This document shows positions 41,960 through 51,899 of a stretch of DNA of 62,651 nt, piece after piece. A program made the translations under genes and the position numbers. The stretch comes from Hirsutella rhossiliensis (Eukaryota > Ascomycota > Sordariomycetes > Hypocreales > Ophiocordycipitaceae), in assembly GCF_020360975.1 (NCBI RefSeq), contig NW_025408700.1, forward strand, positions 1-62,651, given 5' to 3'. The notes under the pieces were generated by a model, which saw only the letters and a program-made list of their open reading frames with translations, was not told the origin of the DNA and searched no databases. The stretch's first letter is position 1. Each line of letters begins with the position of its first letter.

Positions 41960-44837
41960 ATGAGCTCAGCTCTAGATCTTGATGGCTCTTCCAAGGGCAC
42001 CGTGCTCAACGGCCCTTGCGACTGGAAACAATGGATTTCTATCATCAAGAAATTCGCCACGTCCCACAGTCTTTGGGACTTTCTGGACCCTGCCGTCAAG
42101 GAGGGTAAGCCGGTTCTTCAGCAGCCAGTTGAACCAACATTCCGACAAATCAACCACGAAGCATCTGATCTCGTGGATCTGACCTCGGAGGAATTTCGCC
42201 GTCTCGAATTCCTCCACACCCAATACCGCTCGAAGCTTCAAGGGTATAGGGATCAAGTGAAGGCACTCGCCAGCCTTCAACAACACATCGTCAAGACCAT
42301 CGGCAACTACTACAGCACCATTGCCGAGGAACACGACGTTGCAAAGCAACTTGCCTTGCTTCAGGCTCGTGTGGCCCCAACCGACTGGGCACTCGAGAGG
42401 AAGTTGTTCAGCGTTATCGTTCCACCCTTCAGTCGCCAAACAGGACCAAGATCGAAGCTTGGGTCACCCAATGGCAGAAAGTCCTCACTGAGGCAAAGCA
42501 ATTAGGGCTTCCTGATGTCCAGGACCTTCGCCCTACCCAAGATTTCCTACAGGCTGTTTCGTCCATCAACGCCCCATTCACAGACTATTGGGTCAACAAA
42601 ATGGAAGACGAGGCCGTATTCGGCAAGCCTGATTGGAAGACGGACTTCCCGGACGGCATTAAGATCAGTGAGATCTTTGAACGAGCTCACCGAATCAAGG
42701 CCGCCAACAACAGCAAAGGATCATTCGGAGCTGCCTTCCAAGGCAAGGAGAGAAATCGGAGAGGAAAGAGGACAAGCCTAAGTGGTCTTCAAGCAAGAAC
42801 GCTGATGGTGTTCCTATGTGTGTCTGCGGAGAATATCACCGCTTCGTAGATTGCTTCTATCTCATCAAATCAGCTCGGCCTGATGGCTGGACTCCTGATC
42901 AGAAGGTTGAGAAGAAGATCAAGAAATCCTCGACTCCAATCCATGGGCAAAGAAGATGACGGAGAAAGCACAAGACTTCAAGAAGAAGGAAATGGAGAAA
43001 TCGTCCGACTCCTCCGTTAAAGGCACAGCGTTTGCCGGTCTTCTACCAGCTCCTGACAACACACCGCCTACCTCAACACCTCCATCAACCAGTTTCTCGA
43101 CGGGAAAGGCAGTCTACCCGCTGTATGACTCCTTTATCCTTGATTCCGGATCAGACACACACATTTGCAACAACCGATCCCGTTTTCTTGACTACACCGC
43201 CCTTGCAGAGCCAAAGAGCTCTTTGCAGGCGATAGTCAACTTCAGATCCTTGGCTACGGCACAGTCCGTATGAAGCTTGAAGAAGGAGGACTTTTCAGCT
43301 CAACGAAGTTGCCTTCGTGCCAAAATTCCACACCAACATCGCATCCCTCGACCGCTTTCTTGCGAAGGGATACAACTGGAATCCACTATCTGGACGCGTC
43401 TCTAAAGACGATCAGATTATATTTCATACGAAACGCCGCTTTCGTCAACCGGTCATCGAGTTCAACCCGATTAAGGAGGACTCTCACGCCTCCAATTTCA
43501 CATCTTCATCTGCACCTCGCACAGTGAAAACAGCAGATGCTACGCTTTGGCATAAGCGCCTAGGTCACTTGAACGCTCAAGCCCTAGAGCATCTTGTTGA
43601 GAACACGACGGGTTCGAAGATCAAAGGCCCAGTTACCATCGATTGCACCGCGTGTTCCCTTGGGAAGGGAAGAAGGTCGTCTCTCGCCGAACCCCTCAAA
43701 ACCGAGCCCCAGACCATTCTGGAGAATCTACGTTGATATCTTCAGTATGAACACCTCATTCAACGGCAAGGAAGCTGTTCTTCTTATCAAAGATGAATTT
43801 ACAAGCATGATCTTCATCTACCTTCTGAATGACGCGACACAAGGGTCCGTTATGACTGCTTTGAGAAACCACGAGGCAATGGTTCAACGCCAATGGAATC
43901 TCAACATTTGCATTATCCACCGTGATAACGATCGTTCTCTTCAGAGTGCGTATGAGAGCTGGATCGAGGAAAGGGATTCAAGATGAACCTTCTGCCCTTA
44001 CACTCCCGCTCAAAACGGTTCTGCAGAGCGATCTGGGGGGGTAATATCTGCCCAGGCCAGAACAATGGGAATTGATGCCAATTTACCATCTGATCTTTGG
44101 CCAGAGACTTGGAAAGCAGCAGTGTTTTTGCACAACAGATCGCCCATGCAGAACCACAGCTTCGAACGCCTTTCCAGCTGCTTCATCAGTGGCTGCGAGA
44201 CAACAACAGAGACATAGGCTACCAGCAAGACCAGCCTGACATCACGTTTCTCAAGGCATACGGCTGCAGAGCCTATCCCTTGACACCCCAGGCCCTTCAG
44301 AACAGACAGAAGAAGGACCTAAAGACCGACCCTCACACAGAAATCGGTTATCTCGTTGGATATGATTCCACGAACATTTTCAGGATCTGGATTCCGTCCA
44401 CATCAGAAGTCCGAAGGGTCCGAGATGTGACCTTCAATGAAAGCATCTTCTATGACGGAAATGATCAGCCACCAGAACCTATCCCACAGCGCGTGGAAGT
44501 ACAGCTTCCAGCCCACATCGAGGACGAGTCGGATTACGAGGAAATCCCCACTCAAATCGATGAACCTGAACCTGACCCCGTTGAGCAATCTCCCTCAACC
44601 TCAGACCAAGGAGACGCCACCACGATTGTGGTACAACCCGAACCATCTGATCATGAGGACTCGGATGATCAGGATGAGTTTCATGACATTCAGCACCCAT
44701 ATCCGACACCGGACCCCGGTCCGAGTGACTCAGCCACGGCGCTCAGCCCGCTCACCAAAGCTCTGCCAGGCCAGAAATTTGCTACTTTCGTCAAACAACT
44801 CGGTCTCGTCGATATCTCTACGTTGCTAGGGATCTAG
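41960..44837 (+). pseudogene. Copia polyprotein: gag, protease, pre-integrase, integrase
   Basis: Gag starts at 41960 (MSSALDLDGSSKGTVLNGPC) with WKQWISIIKKFATSHSLWDF. The CCHC-type region is VCGEYHRFVDCFYL (about 42820-42860). The protease has FILDSGSDTHICNNRSRF (about 43133). The pre-integrase is DATLWHKRLGHLNAQALEHL (about 43537), with C-x2-C at DCTACSLGK. The integrase core is recognisable from LLIKDEFTSMIFIYLL through IIHRDNDRSL, then after stops FLKAYGCRAYPLTP and EIGYLVGYDS. It ends in an acidic tail, VKQLGLVDISTLLGI-stop. At least five frame breaks. No YVDD box is found anywhere. Confidence 0.85.
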
Positions 44838-44888
44838 TTTCTTTCTTCAGTTTGCACTGCCCACTAGCCAGCACAACCTGGGGGGGTA

Positions 44889-45159
44889 TGTCACACATAG
44901 GATATCAGCCTCCAACAGTCTGACCCCCTATTCGCACAGTCCGTTTCCACATTTCCCCACAGAAACTTCTAGGAGGCATCATCAACGCATCAGTGGCTTC
45001 CAGATGATCCGATCAGATGCTTCCATTCACTACCATTCCCTTCCATTCTCATATTCAGGCAGTCTATAAAGATCTCGCCTCTTTCCCACCTTAGATAGCA
45101 GAATCAAGAGTCTTCCAGTCCCTGATCTTTATGCCCACTTGCTCATCCTCCGTGCGATA
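44889..45159 (+). repeat. Copia 3' LTR (271 bp)
   Basis: Matches the 5' LTR base for base as far as I can see; preceded by the polypurine tract. Confidence 0.93.
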
Positions 45160-45615
45160 TCCCCAAACAAGGCGATTGCATCACCTTTTAAGTACTCTTT
45201 AATCTTTTGTTCTCTTACGAGCGACAACAACCCAGACGACCTCTTCGAACCCGCACATATTCTTAGCGCCAAGAACGAACCTTTAGTTAAAAAGAGTGCG
45301 TCTCCGAAGAAACGCAAGCAACTCCTAAGACTAAACCGACGCCGAAGAATACAAGCAAGAAGTTTAAGGTAGAGGCTATCAAGGAGGAGGCCGAGAATAA
45401 ATCTACGATACAAGTAGCATCTGAGGCGGATTTTGACTTTTCACAGGACTTTAAGTCAGATTTAGGGAGCCCAGGTCAGGTCTTAGAGGATATCAAGGAA
45501 GGCGAGACTCAAGAAGATGGTATCTCTAACGCGGACGGGACTATAGGGAGCAAATGGTTACACGTCGTCAAGCTCATGTAAAATCGCAATCTTAACCGTT
45601 CACTTGCTTTTTTCT

Positions 45616-47216
45616 TTAATTACCATCGTCACTCCTAAAACTCAACTGTTCAAGATCGTCTAGGCTAATATTAGACTGTGATAAGACTTGTTGTAGTCGG
45701 TCCCGACCATTTTCTGGGCGACTAAGTAACGTGACTTCCGGTTGCTTCTGATCAGTAATATACTGATGCAGATGTGTCCGGAGCGAGTTGTACTCGTCAA
45801 GCCATGGATATTCCGGGTTCGGAGGACTTGAAGATATAGTTCCAATGCTTAATTGAACCAAATAATCGCATATCTCTTTAGTTTTAAGCGGTAGGTAGTC
45901 GTCTAGGTTCGTGGTATCCTCATCGAAAAGCTCGGTGCATATGCGAAGCCGATCCGGTGGGATCTCCTCGGCATAATTCTGTTCACCAGCAGAATCAAGC
46001 TGATGATATAAGACCGTAGGTTGCCCGCTTCGAACGTGTGGACGATTTGGCTGATGTCGAATAGTATGACTGTTCCACATATGAACGAATTGGACTAGCT
46101 CTTGACGGATAGTATCCATATAGATATAGAGAATTGCCACTCGATCCGCCCTTGAGCTACTGTCAAATAAGCCATGTTCGGTGAGCCATTGAAAGTATTG
46201 CTAATGGAGTTAGTATAACTAGGGTAGATGATGGATAAAATTATACTTACTCGCCAGAACCCAGCACGATTACTGCCTAACCGATGCCACCAGCTCTCAA
46301 TCCGGGTGTTATGAATGCTTCGGCCAAAGTACCAGCAGTCTCCAAATGCAATTGGGACGAGATCAGAGCCCTGTTCCTTCGTTCGCATGCCGGATAGGTA
46401 ATAATGTATCCCGCATAAGAGGGATGTCTCATTACCATGGTCCGATCGCAAGATACGAGGCATAGCGTGCCGCTGGTTTAGTACGTGGAGGTACTGTTTT
46501 GCAACGTTCCAGCTCGTACTGGACGAAAACCCACAGTAAAACCACGTAATATACCGTGAGTACGCGTCAATACCAGCATAGATCTCAAAACCCCAATTCT
46601 TAAGTTTGTCGTAGCCATCAATAGACCAGACCCAGTCTGGGCCATGGATAGAGAAGTCACGTCGTGTAACGTGTTCGTCCCCATCGTTCCCTAACGTTCT
46701 CAGGCGTGAAGTCTCGATACTCTGCGTATAGGGCATCACGACTAATAATATGATGTTGCTGGCGCATATACGTATAGAGATAGTTCCGCCATGTCCTTGT
46801 AGCGTTGTAGAGATCTGTGCCTGGCTGTTAAAAAAGGACCGGGCGCGTTCCCTTGCGACTTGGAGCGCTTCAGGGGATTGGCGGCGGTAGAGCCCCTCTT
46901 CAAGCCGAATTCTTTCAAGACGGAACTTTGAGATCGTAAACCCCTCGTCTCTAAGTCGTTTAAGCATGAAATCATCCTTAAGACATTCATCAAAGAATAG
47001 CGACCTAATTCGGTCCCGTAAGGTATCTGAAGTGATCGTACGTGCTTGACGAAGAAGTCCCCAGTCTTTGATCGATCGATAGAGACTGGCGCGGCTTACT
47101 TGAAGCTGATGATGCTCGAGAAGATGCGTACGGATTGTATTAATAGAGGATCCATCTCGATGCAAGCCGGTGATTTCCTCCTGAACTGTGGAAAGATCAA
47201 TTTGTGGTCGAGGCAT
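45616..47216 (-). pseudogene. Integrase-type DDE transposase of the TIR element, spliced
   Basis: Exon 1 is 47216-46251, the intron is 46250-46201 (50 bp, GTAAGT, perfect TACTAAC branch site, TAG), exon 2 is 46200-45616; about 516 codons, phase-0 splice. The N-terminus (MPRPQIDLSTVQEEITGLHR) has an HTH-like region RASLYRSIKDWGL. The catalytic core is DWVWSIDGYDKLKNWGFEIY (first Asp), AGIDAYSRYITWFYCGFSS, RILRSDHGNETSL (second Asp) and SIHNTRIESWWHRLG (Glu, 47 residues on). Exon 2 starts QYFQWLTEHGLFDSSS and contains RQELVQFVHMWNSHTIRHQP. Between about 46820 and 46640 the homologous frame is a different one (LYTYMRQQHHIISRDALYAE), so two compensating one-base indels are present. Confidence 0.85.
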
Positions 47217-47468
47217 ATTTGTTTAACTGAGTAAAGCGCTATTCGGGCTCAATGATATCGTAGAAGGGAGAAAAGCACTGAAAATGTGTACCAATGCGCA
47301 GAGCGAACGCTTACTTTCATTTCTTTCAATGCCCTATGCTAATAGAAGAGTATCGGTATATACAAGTTACCCAGTTGCACTTAGACCCGATCGGGTAATC
47401 TAACCCCGGGGTGCCCACAGCCCAAAATGCGTTTTGAGACAGTCTGGCCTACAGTCGCCCGTAGGTAC

Positions 47469-48221
47469 CTACTTTCCCTGCCGTTCTGTTATCCCGTTCT
47501 TTTTATCCGACCTTTATCTTCGTTCCTCAAAGCTTTTTTGCGCAACCCAGGGGGTTGCCATACCCATACCCGTGACGATCTATCGAATACCTAGCCAGAC
47601 AGGGGGCCGACTGCATTGACAGTGGAAGACGTGCCGGCCCGCTCACTGGCAGGAAGCTCAGATGATTGGTCAAATAATCGTATCTGCACTGGTGGTGGGC
47701 AGCCTGCCGACCCTGACGCGTGCATGCGGCTGATGCGAAGAGCCTGCAGCCACGCCGCCGAGCGATCTTCAAATGCATCCCATATTGAGCAGCAAAGCTG
47801 TGGTACTTTATGAGTGCCTGTTAATTAGGACATAGCGGCATTCTATGTCCCGCTACAGTACCCATCGGCCTTGTTTGAGGGTGTAACAAAGCCTGGTCCT
47901 AAGCCCGAAATGATCATCCGGTGTGGGTGATTGCGGTAGCTACTACCTAGCTCTCTGCAGCAGCCGTACGTCTTGCTTGATTGACCTTGTAACGGCCCTG
48001 CACTTGGCATGCACGCCGCAGGTGACACGGCCAACGACAAAGCGTAGTAATGAGACTAAGTTTCGTGACAGCTTCTATACCTCGCCTTCTCAATGTAAGC
48101 GTAAGGAGATTGGTAAAAGCTGTAGAGCTGAACTTCTGACCTATAAAGTATCCCATGGCGCATACATGGACACGGTCATTACCATAACAAGTCTTCCGCA
48201 ACAGCTACCTGCAATAAAACG
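47469..48221. other. No recognisable gene
   Basis: Short open frames only; no repeat or TIR found beyond the TSD of the element to the left. Confidence 0.4.
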
Positions 48222-48728
48222 ATGGCATCACATATTGTCACCCAAGGCTCGATGAATTGCGGTCACCTCAACGATGTTGATCAGAAGAAGTGCAGCCATG
48301 ACGAGCCGTGCCGACTTGGAGTCCAACCCTTTCAGATCATCACTGAAACTTGTCAGTGTATGCAGGACAAACACTCCGCGATAGTTTCCACGACCTCAAA
48401 GATAAATCGTCTCTACTCCGTTACTGGAACTATCGAAAGCTCAGTGAGGGTAGAAAGGCTTGGGGGCCTTTCAAGTTCGGTGTGGGAGTGGGCATCCCGG
48501 TTTTCAAGAGCATTAGCGCCGAAATGGAAAAGTATGCGCGAAATATGGCAGGAAGAGTCCAGAAGATTTGTCAAATTAGCGAGTTGCGGTGCGAGCGCTA
48601 TTTTCATGGAAGGTCAAGGATGGTATTCGGTTGATGAGTTAGACCGCGATAAGGGCAGAGCACTTTTGAAAGAGCGATGGAGAAGATTCTTGAGGAGACA
48701 GAACAAACCGGAGGAATCGCCTAAGTAA
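48222..48728 (+). CDS. Hypothetical ORF, 168 aa
   Basis: The ATG at 48222 opens MASHIVTQGSMNCGHLNDVD. The C-terminal half is basic (KGRALLKERWRRFLRRQNKP). Another frame of the same strand (48350-48634) is also open, so the true frame is uncertain. No domain recognised. Confidence 0.28.
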   Translation: MASHIVTQGSMNCGHLNDVDQKKCSHDEPCRLGVQPFQIITETCQCMQDKHSAIVSTTSKINRLYSVTGTIESSVRVERLGGLSSSVWEWASRFSRALAPKWKSMREIWQEESRRFVKLASCGASAIFMEGQGWYSVDELDRDKGRALLKERWRRFLRRQNKPEESPK

Positions 48729-49590
48729 CAGCATATCTCTTCGATCTCAGTAATCTATCCTGTGTTCCCCTCCTCCGTGACAGTCCTGCCTTTCCTTAAT
48801 GTTCACGACCAACAGCCCCAACGAGGCCGAGATCCAGGACGACCAGGTGAGAGACAGGTTCCCGAGCCAGTACGAAGCCCATCCTGCGGAGTTGTCACAG
48901 CTGAGAGTCACGCTTTCCTAGATCTGCGCTGTTATGTCACAACCCCAATGTGGAATGGATCAATGACGCCTTCTGCTCATGTTTTGACCTCACTTCCTTG
49001 GTCCAGGGAGCTCATGGTGTTGTCACGTCCATGTTCATTTTGACTGCAGACCCAGGCAAGTTGCCTCTGCACAGGCCCATGGCGTTCCGACCTCCTAATC
49101 AAGGTGAACTTAGACGCATGCAAGCCAAAGTGCATGAACCAGGATGAATACACGGCTGGTGATGCCGATCTACTGGATGGCCTCGTAACCGGGGGCCAAA
49201 CGCATTGACTGGTTGAAGACATGCCGTTCCGCCAACCCTACTCTGACCAGGCCGTTTCGACATGGAGGAAGCTCACCCGCCTCATGTATGTAAATCATCA
49301 TATCAACTACGGTATAGCCCAGTCTCAAGACAATGATGGTGTAACCGTACTATGCACAAAGCACCCCATCACCACCTTACTCTAGGTATGTCTTCCCGTT
49401 GTAAGGCGACTGGACAATGTACTGTAGCCCTCTTCATCTGAGCGTTACTTGCTATATACCAATATTCGCTGTTATGACTTAAACGTCTATATAAAGCACT
49501 TCTTGTTCCGGGTAAGCCCGGTGCTCATATTCTCATTACTCCAAGTCAGAATTCCGCTCTCTCCACCCTTCAAGGTTGCCGTATTTCGAC
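48729..49590. other. About 860 bp without a supported gene
   Basis: Only short frames, none with a recognised motif. Confidence 0.4.
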
Positions 49591-50494
49591 ATGCGGGACG
49601 AGATCACCACCAGGGAGGTCACCGAGGCCGGTGTCGTGTTTGCCGTGACAACGGTCTTTCTGGCGCCTTACCTATACTGGATGATCAGGGTCAAGCAAAG
49701 AGAAGCTTCGCGTAGGCGAACTCGGGTGTTGATTCCCATAGCATGTCTCTTCGTGGGTATAGGATTAATATTCGCCGCTTTGTTTGGCAGTGCGAGAAAT
49801 GCACTCCTCCCTGGCGTCCTTGCCTATCCCTTCTTCACAGCCTGGAAAGGGGTCACCATGTTATGCGTCGACATCATCGAGGTACTCCCCATTCAGGCCG
49901 TCTAGTTATCCCGATATACTCATGATTTATAGCTTATTCAAGTTGTCGATCCTTGATTTATGCCTATTTTTCTCGCACCGTCGAGCCTGGCCCCTGCATT
50001 AAGGCGAGAATCATTATTTTGGACTAGCATTAGTCTTTCACCTTCCCTTTATTGGGGCGACCGTTTGGCAAATCGGGCTCTCTGGCGTCGAATACTGGTG
50101 GGCTGCTCCAATGGTGTCTCACTTGACTACCGTTATTATGGTTATTGCGATATGGAAGAAGACACAACGTTTTCGTCGTGTTGACCGGCGCTCTAACCAG
50201 CCTCAGCCAGAGCAACCGACGTCAAACCAGGGTACCGTGGCCTGGAGCAGTAAGCGGAATGGTATTCCTAGCATCATCTGTGCTCCTAGTATGTTCTATG
50301 ACTGGTTGGGTGAGGCACCAGTTTGGAGGTCAGTGTGGACTTTGCCTGGCGATTTTATTTATGCCAGCAGTACCCCTGGACAGTATGATAAGAGAGCACC
50401 AGAGGAAACGGGTAGATGGAGAGGTGGAGATGCAACTGTCCGTAGCGACTAAATCCGGTACTGAACGGTCGACGGAGCACTTGGTATCGCTCTG
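49591..50494 (+). CDS. Polytopic membrane protein, unknown family, frames interrupted
   Basis: The ATG at 49591 gives MRDEITTREVTEAG and three hydrophobic segments: VVFAVTTVFLAPYLYWMI; RVLIPIACLFVGIGLIFAAL; LLPGVLAYPFFTAWKGVTML. A second block in another frame (from about 50015) holds FGLALVFHLPFIGATVWQIG, WWAAPMVSHLTTVIMVIAIW and a charged loop. A third frame follows with PGAVSGMVFLASSVLLVCSM and LCLAILFMPAVPLDSM, then a polar tail and stop at 50494. The first gap may hold an intron (GTACTC at 49882); the second change near 50190 looks like an indel. Probably five to six membrane spans. No family recognised. Confidence 0.45.
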
Positions 50495-50609
50495 AGGGCA
50501 CTGAATTCGAGCGACGGTAATTTACGTCGCTGTCCACTTTCTCTGCCTACGGCTACCTCCGTTAATATAAAACAATCAATGCCCACTTGCATGCTCTCTT
50601 CGTGAGTAC

Positions 50610-51551
50610 TCATACTTGACAAAACCGCCAGTCCCTACACGCCTGATAGGGGTGGCAGAGCATCTTAAAGATCTCATCGTAACCGATAAGGAGATTCATT
50701 TCCCTCAGCATATCCTGCCCTTCGAAGGCTTCGGTCTCGTCATTCCATTGCAGCGTTATGGGAAAGTGGCTGCCGCCGTTAATCTCGACTTCAAGAAAAA
50801 GAACGTCCGTCATCAGCGCAAAATGTACTCCTTCCAGCGTGGTATCGGCCCCGATTGTTTCAGACCTCCAGAGCCCTCCGACCCCTCCACCATGCTCTCT
50901 TGGGCCTTTCAACATGTACTCATGACGGTCACTCCCTTGGTTATTTCCAAGCCAGACCCGTGAGAGCTTGACTTTGTTTACTGTTTTCGCGGCTCCGCTC
51001 GCCCCCTCTGGGCAGGTTTTCCGATGCCTTCCCCCGCTTCGGCGACGCGCGCGTGGTTCGTCATCCAGCGCCTGCTCTGCGGGCCCATGAGGTGGCTGGT
51101 CTCGCTGCTGCTGCGGGTCCTGTTTGGCATGCCGTTTGCGATCCTTGGTGCTGTGGCACTCTGACAGACGGGTTTGGTATTGGCAAGTTGAGCTTCTAAG
51201 GCGCCGAGACGAGAGCTGATGTCGGCCAGCTGATTTCGAATTTCGCAGTGCTCGTTGTAGCAAAGGTCTCTGATCTTGCGGTCCGTCGCAGCAAAGAGGC
51301 TGCCACATGTACAAGTAGTGCTCGACTTTCGCAAGCACGGCCGCCATGCCCCGTGACGGGTGAGTCGTCTTGGTAGGGAAGCAGAATCTGCCCGCGAGGC
51401 TTAGGGATGTACATGTATATATATACCCATGCACTTGACCATGTACATAACAATCATTCGCGCCGGCTTGATCGTATCTTGACCCATATGTGCGACTTGT
51501 CTCCGCACTCGAGATACCGACGTGCCAGTCACGACACCTCCCCATCCCCAA
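50610..51551 (-). CDS. Hypothetical coding region, possible coiled coil
   Basis: A 313-codon frame is open (51551-50610). In an overlapping minus frame (51334-50978) RKIRDLCYNEHCEIRNQLAD followed by ISSRLGALEAQLANTK has heptad-like spacing and looks more protein-like, while the C-terminal part of the first frame (ALMTDVLFLEVEINGG) looks plausible. A spliced gene using both is possible but I could not fix the junction. Confidence 0.28.
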   Translation of the reverse strand: MGMGRCRDWHVGISSAETSRTYGSRYDQAGANDCYVHGQVHGYIYTCTSLSLAGRFCFPTKTTHPSRGMAAVLAKVEHYLYMWQPLCCDGPQDQRPLLQRALRNSKSAGRHQLSSRRLRSSTCQYQTRLSECHSTKDRKRHAKQDPQQQRDQPPHGPAEQALDDEPRARRRSGGRHRKTCPEGASGAAKTVNKVKLSRVWLGNNQGSDRHEYMLKGPREHGGGVGGLWRSETIGADTTLEGVHFALMTDVLFLEVEINGGSHFPITLQWNDETEAFEGQDMLREMNLLIGYDEIFKMLCHPYQACRDWRFCQV

Positions 51552-51899
51552 CTAGGCAAGCTAGTCACGCGGATATCGAAAGGACATGCATGCGGCGATG
51601 GATTGATGCTGTGCACATCTAGCTCTATAGACGTCTAGTCTCTAGAAACCCAAGCCTCTCTTCGTTGTGCTGCTCGCGACGCGTACATACGTTCGTCTAA
51701 AGCCACATTCTCATCAGACCCATGGACGTCCACTCGGCTCCCTGCCATATGCCATGTATACTAGGGAAAATTCGCCCTCCGCCGCTTTCTCGTGCCCTCG
51801 TCGTGGGACATATGCATGATCCCCAAGCCCGGTAGCAAAGACAGAGCAAGGAGAAGAGACCTTCGCAGCAACTGGGGCAAGGCGCCGTGCGTTTCCACG
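51552..51899. other. Spacer at the 3' side of the SNF2 gene
   Basis: No gene seen; probably holds the 3' UTR of the minus-strand SNF2 gene. Confidence 0.4.

Larger units (their letters stand above)
41617..45159 (+). mobile_element. Ty1/copia element with identical LTRs but no reverse transcriptase
   Basis: LTRs of 271 bp at 41617-41887 and 44889-45159 look identical. The TSD is TCCCC (41612-41616 and 45160-45164). The primer-binding site GTTATGAGCCCGG starts at 41888 and a G-rich polypurine tract (GGGGGGG) precedes the 3' LTR. The interior (3.0 kb) encodes gag, protease, pre-integrase and integrase, then an acidic tail and stop at 44835; RT and RNase H are absent. It sits inside ORF-B of the TIR element. 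Confidence 0.93.
40946..45581 (+). pseudogene. ORF-B: protein with possible SUMO-interacting motif, split by copia
   Basis: Coding parts are 40946-41616 and 45165-45581. The ATG at 40946 (MADDT). The frame includes DAQTIDLTSDDSQTE, a hydrophobic-plus-acidic pattern like a SUMO-interacting motif, then PFDLTVNFYCASFRIIDNKG, RRAINDETLIDRDWKLLSAC and LLDLFRS. After the copia element it resumes DNNPDDLFEPAHILSAKNEP and, following shifts, a Lys-rich segment and EADFDFSQDFKSDLG. No enzymatic domain is recognised. Small indels between the two copies break different places, so the ancestral protein (about 350 aa) was probably intact. Confidence 0.5.
39987..47463. mobile_element. TIR element with integrase-type transposase, copy 1 (7,477 bp)
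   Basis: The ends are inverted repeats of about 39 bp starting TACGGGCGACTGTAGGCCAG, flanked by the 5-bp duplication GGTAC (39982-39986 and 47464-47468). Native content (3,929 bp after removal of a 3,543-bp copia insertion plus its TSD): a cysteine-rich ORF-A and an ORF-B on the + strand and a spliced integrase-fold transposase on the - strand, all pointing inward. A second copy begins at 56468. Superfamily unclear: the DDE domain is of the rve/integrase kind, as in Ginger elements, but a 5-bp TSD and TAC... ends do not fit the Ginger pattern I know. Confidence 0.9.

Noticed and set aside
39987..47463. Whole block read as one giant LTR retrotransposon because of the copia domains
   Set aside because: The copia LTRs and TSD lie fully inside ORF-B, and the outer ends are inverted, not direct, repeats.
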